Positions 13,893-20,368 of a stretch of DNA of 25,598 nt are shown one piece after another (position 1 is the stretch's first letter; each line of letters opens with the position of its first letter). Made by a program: the position numbers and the translations under genes. The notes beneath the pieces are model-generated. The model was not told the origin of the DNA. It saw only the letters and a program-made list of their open reading frames with translations, and did no database searches. Source of the stretch: Anaerolineales bacterium UBA5797 (lineage in GTDB: Bacteria; Chloroflexota; Anaerolineae; Anaerolineales; Villigracilaceae); NCBI GenBank assembly GCA_002418205.1, contig DIDP01000071.1:1-25598 (forward strand), given 5' to 3'.

Positions 13893-14891
13893 CAAATGGT
13901 CGGTTTTCTCCGCAATCTCAATCGTACTCCCCGCCTCAAAATTCCCCCTGAACCTTCTGTAGGCTTCTTCTCGGTCTGCGCCGCCTTTGTCGGTGGATAA
14001 TAATTGTTCTGCGTAAGCGGCTAAATCTTCGATCACGCGTTCATAGCGGTAGTATGCCATCATGGGGAAATCGATGTCCGTTTTTCCGTAACCTTCATAG
14101 AAAACAGATTCGTCCCGTTTGCTTTTCCAGATATCATCGATCCCGCCGCCGATGAACATCAGGTCACGTTCTTTGGGGGCAAGCAAGGGAGCATCCCAAT
14201 CGACGATGTAAAACTGATTGTCAATCGTGATTAAGATGTTTCCACCGTGAACATCGGTGTGACACAAAACGAATTCGTACGATTGAGATTGAAGTTTTGA
14301 AGCAAGTTCTTCTGTCCACTTGATAAGATGGTTGATATCAATGCGTCTAGATTTTATGAAATTTGCCAGCTTGGCTGCATACACATCGCTGAAAGTAGTC
14401 TTCTCAACTTGCCTCTGAAATTCTCTCACCTGTTCGCGAAATTTCGGTGACCAGGTTTCTTGTGGAAGTTGCTCTTTGAGTTCTGGCGGAAGTTGGAGGG
14501 AGTGAATCCCTTTGAGTGCAGCACCGAAGGTCCGTTTGTGGGAATCGGATAACTCCATCTCAAATCCGTTTTTCCCTTCGATGAACGGATACAGGATCAT
14601 TTTATATTCGCCAAAATCTGCCCAGCCAACTTTGGATCTGGTCTCAATCGGAGCAAAGATCTCCTTGATTCCCTGTGACTTGAGGAAGAGCGGAATGGTT
14701 ACACTGATCGGGTCAAAGCCTTTGCGCAGTTTGAGGAAGTACGCAGTCCCATCGTCCGCGACGACGCGATAGACAGCAGTGCCCATGTCCGCGCCGAGGG
14801 GGAGGAATATCAGGGTGGAGACGTGTAAGTTGTATTCATCCTGTAAACGGGAAATGATGAGTTCATCAGCGATGTCAGGTTTTGTGAGCAT
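13884..14891 (-). CDS. Aminoglycoside phosphotransferase (APH/choline kinase) family protein
   Basis: 335 residues with the APH kinase fold. The N-lobe shows GADMGTAVYRVVADDGTAYFLKLR (strand plus the ATP-anchoring Lys in FLKLR). The catalytic loop is LCHTDVHGGNILI (H-x-D-x-x-x-x-N, about residue 205), and the metal-binding Asp is in FYIVDWDAP (about residue 227). The sequence looks closest to the spectinomycin phosphotransferase/APH(9)-like branch, but such genes in environmental bacteria commonly act on unknown small molecules, so resistance is not claimed. Its ribosome binding site is poor. The C-terminal codons overlap the end of trpA on the opposite strand by 9 bp. Confidence 0.85.
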   Translation of the reverse strand: MLTKPDIADELIISRLQDEYNLHVSTLIFLPLGADMGTAVYRVVADDGTAYFLKLRKGFDPISVTIPLFLKSQGIKEIFAPIETRSKVGWADFGEYKMILYPFIEGKNGFEMELSDSHKRTFGAALKGIHSLQLPPELKEQLPQETWSPKFREQVREFQRQVEKTTFSDVYAAKLANFIKSRRIDINHLIKWTEELASKLQSQSYEFVLCHTDVHGGNILITIDNQFYIVDWDAPLLAPKERDLMFIGGGIDDIWKSKRDESVFYEGYGKTDIDFPMMAYYRYERVIEDLAAYAEQLLSTDKGGADREEAYRRFRGNFEAGSTIEIAEKTDHLSS

Positions 14892-14912
14892 TCAGGTATT
14901 TTAAAGCAAATC

Positions 14913-14942
14913 GGAGGTTGAGACGCAAGCGTCGAAACCACC
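14913..14942. repeat. Short palindromic repeat GGAGGTTGAGACG...AAACCACC
   Basis: GGAGGTTGAGACGC is answered by GCGTCGAAACCACC, with AACCTC/GGTGGTT-type outer arms and a GACGC-AA-GCGTC inner hairpin. It is a minimal member of the GGTGGTTGAG...TCGAAACCACC family at 6880, 20241 and 24534. It sits upstream of the phosphotransferase gene. Confidence 0.6.
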
Positions 14943-14976
14943 AAATTGACCTAATCTGCACATATGTGATTTGATA

Positions 14977-15375
14977 TCACACAAATACCGCGCTGGAAAC
15001 TCCAAACTTATGAGACAATGAACGAATTTGGCGGACATTCAATTCACGTTTGCCGCTTAATATTTCAGACACCACGCCCTGAGAACCAACTTCGGGCAAA
15101 TCGGATTGATTCAAGCCATGTTCATCCATCAGGAAGCGCAAAACTTCTGCTCCTGTCGAGTCAGGAATTGGATAGTGTTCTTCCTCATACGCGTGGACCA
15201 AAGTGCCAAGCGTATCCAGCAAGCTGTAAAGCGGATGTTTTTCGTTGTCACCAATTTCATCCAGCAATTCATTGAGCCGTTTTACAGCCGCGTTATATTC
15301 ACGCTCGTTGCGAATCGTAAGCAGGGGAGCGATATTCATCCAATGGGTTTGAAGTTCTTCATTTACGAGGTTCAT
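14977..15375 (-). CDS. higA: HigA-type antitoxin / XRE-like transcription regulator
   Basis: 132 residues. The N-terminal half (LTIRNEREYNAAVKRLNELLDEIGDNEKHPLYSLLDTLGTLVHAYEEEHYPI) is the helical HigA-specific segment. The C-terminal half is a helix-turn-helix: AEVLRFLMDEHGLNQSDLPEVGSQGVVSEILSGKRELNVRQIRSLSHKFGV. Such antitoxins neutralise HigB and repress their own promoter. The gene follows higB with a 4-bp ATGA overlap, the toxin-first order characteristic of higBA. It probably binds the palindrome at 15671-15685. Confidence 0.88.
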   Translation of the reverse strand: MNLVNEELQTHWMNIAPLLTIRNEREYNAAVKRLNELLDEIGDNEKHPLYSLLDTLGTLVHAYEEEHYPIPDSTGAEVLRFLMDEHGLNQSDLPEVGSQGVVSEILSGKRELNVRQIRSLSHKFGVSSAVFV

Positions 15376-15659
15376 TCTTTCCAGTCTCCTCGATCATATT
15401 CTGCGTGGGTTAGAACATGACGGATATATACTTTGCCGCGATTGAAATGGACCGATGTGATGAGTCTGTATTTGTTGCCGCCGATATTGAAAATGATCCA
15501 ATGATCTACTTTATCGGCGGAAGGGAAAACCTTTCTCAACTCGGCAAAACTATTAAATTCGGTCTTTTGCACGATCTTGAACCAACGCCTTAACGCCATC
15601 TGGCTGTCGGGGTGTTTCTCCCAAAATTGAATCAGCGTTTTGCGGGTAATGATGTGCAC
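15372..15659 (-). CDS. higB: HigB-type toxin (RelE-superfamily mRNA interferase)
   Basis: 95 residues from GTG at 15659, beginning MHIITRKTLIQFWEKHPDS, the standard HigB N-terminus, followed by ALRRWFKIVQKTEFNSFAELRKVFPSAD and NIGGNKYRLITSVHFNRGKVYIRHVLTHAEYD, the family core with its C-terminal catalytic region. By family knowledge it cleaves mRNA on the ribosome. A longer frame from TTG at 15677 is possible, but that codon lies between the promoter hexamers, so it would be outside the transcript. There is no Shine-Dalgarno before the GTG, and the predicted transcription start nearly coincides with it, suggesting a leaderless message. Confidence 0.88.
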   Translation of the reverse strand: MHIITRKTLIQFWEKHPDSQMALRRWFKIVQKTEFNSFAELRKVFPSADKVDHWIIFNIGGNKYRLITSVHFNRGKVYIRHVLTHAEYDRGDWKE

Positions 15660-15665
15660 GGAGAG

Positions 15666-15694
15666 ATTGTATCTCAAATTGAGATGGAAGACAA
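15666..15694 (-). promoter_or_regulatory. higBA promoter with palindromic operator in the spacer
   Basis: On the minus strand, TTGTCT (plus 15689-15694) and TACAAT (plus 15666-15671) are 17 bp apart. The spacer contains the perfect inverted repeat ATCTCAA-A-TTGAGAT (plus 15671-15685, 7-bp arms), placed where a bound HigA would block RNA polymerase. The higB GTG lies 6 nt past the -10 hexamer. Confidence 0.72.
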
Positions 15695-15716
15695 GGGCAT
15701 TATTGAAGAGGAACGG

Positions 15717-16379
15717 TCATAGTTTGCGCATCAGGAAGTGGTGATAGCCGTCTCCTTCGCCCTCTTCCAGAATGGAAAATCCAGCCTGCTGAACCCATTC
15801 CCTGACTTGCTCGAGAGATGGGTAGTAGTGATACACCTCATCGTTCACCCATTCGCCATACACCACAGGGAGGTCCTGACCATTGGCTTCTTCAAAAGCA
15901 GCTTTGACTTCTGCCTCATCAGCAATCTCAACGGTGAAATAAAGATAGCCTCCCTGTTTGAGCGCTCGCTGAAAATTGCGGAGCACAACCGTCCAATCTT
16001 CAGGACAGATATGCTCCATGGCGTCCATGCAGATCGCTGCATCGAACATTTCTTGAAATGCCATCTCCTGCAAACCAACCTTCTCCAGGTGAACGTCTGG
16101 AAAGTTCTCTTTGGCTCGGGCAAGCATGCCCGCCGATTGATCGCTCCCAACGACAGTGTATCCTTTGCCGACAAACTCTGGCATATATCTGCCTGCACCA
16201 CACGCTGCGTCAAGGATCGTACTATTTTGTGCAAGCAGGTCTTTGAACTTTTGGATGAATTGCAGGTGTGACGAATTTGGATAAAGGCCCAACGTCTTGC
16301 CATATTCGGGCGCCCACCACGTGCTATAGCGCTCTTCCGCTTCAAGCCGTCTTTCTCTCAACCACGTGATACGATCCAT
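15717..16379 (-). CDS. Class I SAM-dependent methyltransferase
   Basis: 220 residues with a Rossmann methyltransferase core. Motif I is TILDAACGAGRYMPEFVGKG (about residue 56), followed by the acidic end of strand 2 in VVGSDQSAGMLARAK, motif II/III around FDAAICMDAMEHICPEDW and the ALKQGGYLYFTVEI motif. The substrate is unknown; small-molecule or ubiquinone/menaquinone-type methyltransferases share this layout. AAAGGAG lies 5 nt before the ATG at 16379; a GTG one codon upstream is too close to it. It starts 12 bp after the Hsp70-like gene, so it is probably the third gene of that operon. Confidence 0.85.
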   Translation of the reverse strand: MDRITWLRERRLEAEERYSTWWAPEYGKTLGLYPNSSHLQFIQKFKDLLAQNSTILDAACGAGRYMPEFVGKGYTVVGSDQSAGMLARAKENFPDVHLEKVGLQEMAFQEMFDAAICMDAMEHICPEDWTVVLRNFQRALKQGGYLYFTVEIADEAEVKAAFEEANGQDLPVVYGEWVNDEVYHYYPSLEQVREWVQQAGFSILEEGEGDGYHHFLMRKL

Positions 16380-16391
16380 CACGACTCCTTT

Positions 16392-17717
16392 CTACATCTG
16401 AGCCTTGATCGCCAACCCCGCCACCACACTACTAAACGAACTGGATTCCTTCACCTTCTCCATCCCAAATATCCTCGCCAGCATCCCCGTGAACAACGGA
16501 ATATTCGACGAGCCGCCTGTCTTCACGACCGCGTCAATTTCTTCGATATCAAGCCCCGATCTTGCAATCGTATCGAGCAAAACCTTTTCCACATCCGCCA
16601 CATAATGCTGAATATCGGATTCAAATTGGGAACGCGTGTACAGTTCCCAGAGTGCGATGTCTTTATCTTCCAGGCTGATGACCGTCGCGCCCTCGCTCGA
16701 TAAAGCGATCTTCCCTGCTTCGACTCGATTGTAGAACGTGAACGCCAGGTCGTTATAGATCAATCCTTCCAATGCTTTCAAACGGACAGGCGCAACCTTT
16801 GCCTGAATTGCCTTCTCCAAGATATTCTTGTTGATGGGTGTGCCCAGTTCAGGGAGCGCCATCCAATCAGGGACAGCCTCGACCATTTGAAAAATCTCAG
16901 GATGATGTTTGACCTTGCCGTACCCAAAATGCGACAGCATTCGTTTCTCGATGATGGTTCGGTCAAAATCTGAACCTGCGATATCCACGCCGCCGCTGGC
17001 GTAGACCTTGCGATTCTTTTCATCACCAAGTCGCATTACGGCGATATCGAGTGTTCCGCCGCCGAAATCGAAGATGACAACATTCTCTGGTTTCGTTATC
17101 GATTGCTCATAATATAACGCTGCGGCAATCGGCTCGAACTCAAAGTCAATTTCTTTGAAGCCCGCCTCATGCGCAGCTTGGCGCAAAGTCTCTTGCGCTT
17201 TGTGATCCAACTCTGGTTTCTCGGAAAATTTCACAGGGCGTCCCAGCGTCACCGCGTCAATGGTTTCGCCCAACACATCTTCCGCGCGTTCTTTCAACAG
17301 ACTCAAATACGTCCGTGCCAGATCGCCCACGCTGTAATAGCGTTCAAAGATCTGCGTGCCGTTGTAGTTGTCCTTGCGCAGCGCGGTCTTCAGATATTGC
17401 AGCAAGCGCCCAGGCTTCAACTCATCCACATACACAAAAATATCGCGCACATAATGCATGTCCGCACCGTACACATCGATCTCGCCCGCCCACTGCTTCA
17501 CGAATCGCCGCTGTCGGTTCACGTTATCGCGGTAATAATTCTCCACAGCCTCCTGCCCAAGATACGTGCGGTAATCTTTCGTGATATACAACACGGTCTT
17601 GATAACCTCAGGCAAAACATTTTTCGGGTCAACGGGCAACAGTCTCACTCGCTGCCCATCATAGACTGCGACTCCCGAATTGGATGTGCCAAAATCCATG
17701 CCGACTTTGAAACTCAT
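16392..17717 (-). CDS. Hsp70/actin-superfamily ATPase, YegD-like (no substrate-binding domain)
   Basis: 441 residues, much shorter than DnaK (about 640) and close to E. coli YegD (about 450). It has the Hsp70 ATPase signatures: phosphate-1 in VGMDFGTSNSGVAVYD (residues 5-20), the linker region EPIAAALYYE, phosphate-2 in VIFDFGGGTLDIAVMRLG (about residue 215) and the adenosine motif DAVVKTGGSSNIPLF (about residue 405). There is no beta-sandwich substrate-binding domain or C-terminal lid. Its start overlaps the stop of the upstream propeller gene by 4 bp (ATGA), so the two products are probably made together and may interact. The client and role are unknown. Confidence 0.88.
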   Translation of the reverse strand: MSFKVGMDFGTSNSGVAVYDGQRVRLLPVDPKNVLPEVIKTVLYITKDYRTYLGQEAVENYYRDNVNRQRRFVKQWAGEIDVYGADMHYVRDIFVYVDELKPGRLLQYLKTALRKDNYNGTQIFERYYSVGDLARTYLSLLKERAEDVLGETIDAVTLGRPVKFSEKPELDHKAQETLRQAAHEAGFKEIDFEFEPIAAALYYEQSITKPENVVIFDFGGGTLDIAVMRLGDEKNRKVYASGGVDIAGSDFDRTIIEKRMLSHFGYGKVKHHPEIFQMVEAVPDWMALPELGTPINKNILEKAIQAKVAPVRLKALEGLIYNDLAFTFYNRVEAGKIALSSEGATVISLEDKDIALWELYTRSQFESDIQHYVADVEKVLLDTIARSGLDIEEIDAVVKTGGSSNIPLFTGMLARIFGMEKVKESSSFSSVVAGLAIKAQM

Positions 17718-18904
17718 CCTTGCACCTTTTTCACGCTGTCAGTTGGGATTCTGCCAATGGACAGGATCAGCCCGTCGGCTTCGATCGAACCGGCGCCGGT
17801 CATTGTTTCAGCCTCGAGAATCCTGAGTCTCCCCGCAGCATCCAGCACCACAACTTGATCTCCATCCTGAACTGCTGCCGCTCCCATAAAACGGACTCCC
17901 TGTCCAAGCCGCGATGGGGGAATCAGTGCCTGTCCCTTCGCCGTGGACGACTTGGATGTGTCGATGCTTTTGCTTTCGCGCTGGATTACTTTGCCATTTT
18001 GAGTCACGCACAGGAGCGTAGCATCCGCGGGGGCGATGAACGAGGCGATGACATAATCGGTGGCTGAGAGGCGGATGCGCTCCTCGATGGCATACGAGAG
18101 GTCGTCCACATCCAGCGCGATGACCTTGCCTTCGTAGGTGACGAACATCGCCATGTCCTGTGCCTGGCAGAGCATGAGGTCGAAGGGCTGATCGGATTTT
18201 TGCAGTGCGCCTTTGCCGATGTAATGATTACCGAGAATGGATTGCGCCAGTGATGTCATCGTTTTCTTCGCGCAGCCGCGGCGGCTGATCTGCAAAAAGA
18301 AATCGGCGAGCGGAAGATGTGAGAACGGCGCGATGCAAGCCAGCAGTTCACCCGCACGCGGCTCATCGGGCATCGCGGCTTTTTCCCAATCCCATGTATC
18401 ACCGAGCCCTACTATTGGAATGTTGCTGACTGGATAGGTTTCAATCCGCCCTGATGTGAACAACAAACTGATTTCTTCATTCGAGTGAACAGCCAATATG
18501 CGCGGAGGTTCGTCGTTGCCGACAATGTCACCCGCGATCTGACCGATCTCTTTCGCATCTTCATTCAACTCAACACGGAAGACTCGACCGCGCTGGTTGT
18601 AGATGAGAATGCTGAGTGTAGAATCTTCAACAGTTGCTGTGGCAGGCAATTCGACAGAAGAAGCATCGTCCACGCCGAATCGCCGCTTGAGCAGGTCGAG
18701 TTGATACTCGAGGTGCGCAATCTGTTTGCGGTACTCGTCCACGCGCGTGCCGTTCTCCAGGGCGATGTTCTCCGCCAGCAATTCCTCGTTGCGCTCGGTC
18801 AACTCGCGCAAGCGGTTGGCAACCAGCTTCACGATCGCCACCGCGGACGCAGGTCGCTCTTCAGCTTCTTTCATCCATTCGTCTATTTTTTTGTTGAAAG
18901 CCAT
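17714..18904 (-). CDS. Coiled-coil protein with GyrA C-terminal-domain-like beta-propeller
   Basis: 396 residues from ATG at 18904 (GAGGAATC upstream); the frame extends further upstream, but without start signals. Residues about 8-77 are a charged helical region with heptad character (RLRELTERNEELLAENIALE and HLEYQLDLLKRRFG). The rest is a series of blade-like repeats: LSILIYNQRGRVFRVEL, ISLLFTSGRIETYPV, MAMFVTYEGKVIALDV, LLCVTQNGKVIQRES and VVVLDAAGRLRILEA, each a strand pair with a G-K/R-V turn, as in the DNA-wrapping C-terminal propeller of gyrase/topoisomerase IV A subunits. There is no topoisomerase catalytic domain. I infer a DNA-binding or scaffold role. It heads the propeller-Hsp70-methyltransferase operon. 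Confidence 0.8.
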   Translation of the reverse strand: MAFNKKIDEWMKEAEERPASAVAIVKLVANRLRELTERNEELLAENIALENGTRVDEYRKQIAHLEYQLDLLKRRFGVDDASSVELPATATVEDSTLSILIYNQRGRVFRVELNEDAKEIGQIAGDIVGNDEPPRILAVHSNEEISLLFTSGRIETYPVSNIPIVGLGDTWDWEKAAMPDEPRAGELLACIAPFSHLPLADFFLQISRRGCAKKTMTSLAQSILGNHYIGKGALQKSDQPFDLMLCQAQDMAMFVTYEGKVIALDVDDLSYAIEERIRLSATDYVIASFIAPADATLLCVTQNGKVIQRESKSIDTSKSSTAKGQALIPPSRLGQGVRFMGAAAVQDGDQVVVLDAAGRLRILEAETMTGAGSIEADGLILSIGRIPTDSVKKVQG

Positions 18905-18928
18905 TTTTTGAGATTCCTCGAACGAACA

Positions 18929-18934
18929 ATTATA
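18929..18934 (-). promoter_or_regulatory. Possible -10 hexamer of the propeller-Hsp70 operon
   Basis: TATAAT on the minus strand lies 25 bp upstream of the propeller start codon, in the context GGTATATAATTG. No convincing -35 hexamer was found at 16-18 bp, so the call rests on the -10 element alone. Confidence 0.4.
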
Positions 18935-19080
18935 TACCGAGAAGGGGTACAAGTCGTCATTTTTTTGATGGATTGACCCACAGGACGCTTCGCAGAGCCT
19001 TGCCTCAGTCCATTGAAGCCGGCCCGCTGTGCCAGCCCTCAGAACTTTGTTGTATACTATTGTCATGACGAAGGTTTACC

Positions 19081-19368
19081 ATGCAGATTGACTTCATTGT
19101 TTGCCCTGACGATATTGAAGAAAAACTTGCCAGAAAACATCAGGTCAAATTGCGTGAAGCGCGTCAGGCAATGTTGAACAATCCCCGCATCCGCTTTGTG
19201 GAGAAGGGGTACACCGAAGGTGAGGATGTGTAAGCCGCTTTCGGTCAGACCTTTGGTGGCAGGTACCTTTCGGTTTTCTTCGTTTACAAGCCGAAAGATA
19301 ATACAGCGATTATAATTAGCGCACGCAACATGAGTAAGAAAGAGCGTAAAACCTATGCCCGCAAATAA
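19081..19368 (+). pseudogene. brnT: BrnT-like toxin gene interrupted by one in-frame stop
   Basis: From ATG at 19081 the frame reads MQIDFIVCPDDIEEKLARKH with QVKLREARQAMLNNPRIRFVEKG, then GEDV, a TAA at 19231-19233 (codon 51), then AAFGQTFGGRYLSVFFVYKP and IIISARNMSKKERKTYARK to a TAA at 19366-19368. The whole 95-codon frame matches a BrnT-type ribonuclease toxin; the C-terminal SARNMSKKERKTY is the family signature. The stop sits where a Tyr is expected (TAC or TAT to TAA), and no other damage is seen. The toxin is probably dead, or only a 50-residue fragment is made. The gene end overlaps the antitoxin start by 14 bp. Confidence 0.78.
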
Positions 19369-19609
19369 AAGTTCTATCTCAAAAACCAACTCTCTCGAAA
19401 AAATGGGTGAATTCTGGGACAAGCACGATTTTACCGAATTCGATGATCCGAGCGCGCCTGATGTCGAATTCGACATCACGGTTGCAATTCCCGTCGAGCC
19501 TGATTTGCTTTCTGACATTGAAGAATTGGCTCATGCGCGTGGTATCAACGTGGAAACATTGGTCAATCTCTGGTTAAAGGAAAAACTTGTTGAAACGAAG
19601 GCGGGATAA
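19355..19609 (+). CDS. BrnA/CopG-type antitoxin
   Basis: 84 residues. The MGEFWDKHDFTEFDDPSAPD segment followed by VEFDITVAIPVEPDLLSDIEELAHARGINVETLVNLWLKEKL is characteristic of antitoxins paired with BrnT-like toxins: the N-terminal FWD-HD region contacts the toxin, and the C-terminal strand-helix-helix (ribbon-helix-helix, CopG-like) binds DNA as a dimer. It starts inside the last codons of the broken toxin gene, the arrangement typical of the pair. The frame is intact and shows no decay although the toxin is interrupted. Confidence 0.83.
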   Translation: MPANKSSISKTNSLEKMGEFWDKHDFTEFDDPSAPDVEFDITVAIPVEPDLLSDIEELAHARGINVETLVNLWLKEKLVETKAG

Positions 19610-19630
19610 ATTCTTCAAAAATCCTCCCCC

Positions 19631-19659
19631 TTGACTCATCCGCGTGACGGGCATAGAAT
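19631..19659 (+). promoter_or_regulatory. Promoter of the aromatic (aro) operon leader
   Basis: TTGACT (19631-19636) and TAGAAT (19654-19659) with exactly 17 bp spacing. Transcription should start near 19666, only a few bases before the leader peptide ATG at 19670. It matches the trp T-box promoter at 4920-4948 in both hexamers except one base. Confidence 0.78.
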
Positions 19660-19669
19660 TGCGCCCAAT

Positions 19670-19747
19670 ATGCTTAAGTCCGCCCGCTGGTATGGCTACT
19701 TTTATTTTTACGGTTTCCGAAACTCGGTTGCCGTTGGTGGCGCTTAA
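19670..19747 (+). CDS. Leader peptide of the aromatic operon attenuator (25 codons, Trp/Tyr/Phe-rich)
   Basis: The small ORF reads MLKSAR, then WYGYFYFYGF at codons 7-16 (one Trp, four Tyr, three Phe in ten codons), then RNSVAVGGA and TAA at 19745. It lies directly after a strong promoter and is followed 27 bp later by an intrinsic terminator, then the chorismate mutase/DAHP synthase operon, which makes the precursors of exactly these amino acids. Ribosome stalling at these codons when any charged aromatic tRNA is short would leave 19731-19743 free to form the antiterminator. No Shine-Dalgarno precedes the ATG and the 5' UTR is only about 3-4 nt, so translation would be leaderless. Too short for ordinary gene finders. 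Confidence 0.85.
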   Translation: MLKSARWYGYFYFYGFRNSVAVGGA

Positions 19748-19794
19748 GTAGACAGAATTCAACCCTGTTCACGCAAAGAGCGAGACCACAACGG
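19731..19794 (+). promoter_or_regulatory. Antiterminator pairing of the aro attenuator
   Basis: CCGTTGGTGGCGC (19731-19743, codons 21-25 of the leader) can pair with GCGAGACCACAACGG (19780-19794): six pairs, one bulged G, three pairs, then CGC with GCG across an AGA bulge. This removes the 5' arm and loop of the terminator at 19775-19805. A ribosome that reaches the leader stop codon covers 19731-19743 and prevents it; one stalled at codons 7-16 does not. Confidence 0.7.
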
Positions 19795-19808
19795 TCTCGC
19801 TCTTTTTA
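19775..19808 (+). terminator. Intrinsic terminator (attenuator) ahead of the aro operon
   Basis: AAAGAGCGAGACC (19775-19787) and GGTCTCGCTCTTT (19793-19805) form a perfect 13-bp stem around the loop ACAAC, followed by further T residues. It stands between the leader peptide stop (19747) and the first enzyme gene (19863). It would also stop any read-through from the antitoxin gene. Confidence 0.9.
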
Positions 19809-19862
19809 TTTCAATCTGTGAAATCTGCGTCATCTGCGGATTTCAACAAGGAGAACTTATTT

Positions 19863-20234
19863 ATGCCAATCCGTGGAATCCGTGGTGCGACCACCGTCTC
19901 TGCCGACGACCCCGACCTCATCCTCGCCGCCACGCGCGAACTGCTGGAGGAGATCCTTGTCGAAAACGAGGATATGCGCCCCGAAGATATCGCCAGCGCC
20001 TTCTTCACCGTCACCGACGACCTCGCTTCCACCTTCCCGGCGCAGGCCGCGCGCGAGATGGGCTGGAGCCTCGTCCCAATGCTGTGTGCGCGTGAGATTC
20101 CCGTGCCGGACAGCCTGCCACGCGTCATCCGTGTGCTGGTACACTGGAATACGGAATCCCCGCAGAACGAGATCACTCACGTCTATCTGCGTGAGGCGGT
20201 CAAACTGAGACCCGACCTCGTCGCCGCGCAGTAA
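19863..20234 (+). CDS. aroH: Chorismate mutase, AroH type
   Basis: Converts chorismate to prephenate, entry to Tyr and Phe. 123 residues, the size of the trimeric Bacillus-type AroH. The N-terminus MPIRGIRGATTV carries the active-site Arg, followed by LEEILVENEDMRPEDIASAFFTVTDDL, ARAMGW-like AREMGWSLVPMLCAREIPVPDSLPRVIRVLVHWNT (Cys and Arg of the active site), and HVYLREAVKLRPDL. AAGGAG lies 9 nt before ATG 19863; a GTG-initiated extension from 19818 would read through a repeat and is rejected. First enzyme gene after the aromatic attenuator. Confidence 0.93.
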   Translation: MPIRGIRGATTVSADDPDLILAATRELLEEILVENEDMRPEDIASAFFTVTDDLASTFPAQAAREMGWSLVPMLCAREIPVPDSLPRVIRVLVHWNTESPQNEITHVYLREAVKLRPDLVAAQ

Positions 20235-20240
20235 TAATCG

Positions 20241-20350
20241 AACCCGGTGGTTGAGCACAAGCAGTTGAAACCACCAGTAAGCAATTTATTCTTGTAACCT
20301 GCTGGTTTCGATACGTCCCGCGAAGAACCTGCGGGACTACTCAACCAGCG
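20241..20350 (+). repeat. Second copy of the composite GGTGGTTGAG / CTACTCAACC repeat, between aroH and aroF
   Basis: CCCGGTGGTTGAG (20243-20255) with GTTGAAACCACCAGTAAGCAA, then TTCTTGTAAC, TGCTGGTTTCGATACG and CTACTCAACC (to 20346). The order of parts and the linker words match the copy at 6880-7023 between trpE and trpS. It occupies nearly all of the 134-bp gap and ends 10-20 bp before the DAHP synthase ribosome binding site. Confidence 0.8.
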
Positions 20351-20368
20351 AAACAATGAGGAGAACTT

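Noticed and set aside
15660..15677. TTG at 15677 as the higB start
   Set aside because: It lies between the -35 and -10 hexamers and adds residues absent from typical HigB N-termini; the GTG at 15659 gives the standard start.
19610..19808. Simple terminator of the antitoxin gene rather than an attenuator
   Set aside because: A strong promoter, an aromatic-codon-rich ORF and an exclusive alternative pairing all lie between the antitoxin stop and the terminator, which a plain terminator would not explain.
19818..19862. N-terminal extension of AroH from GTG at 19818
   Set aside because: The extension is read from a CTGCGTCATCTGCGGA-type repeat, and AAGGAG points to the ATG at 19863, which gives the normal AroH N-terminus.
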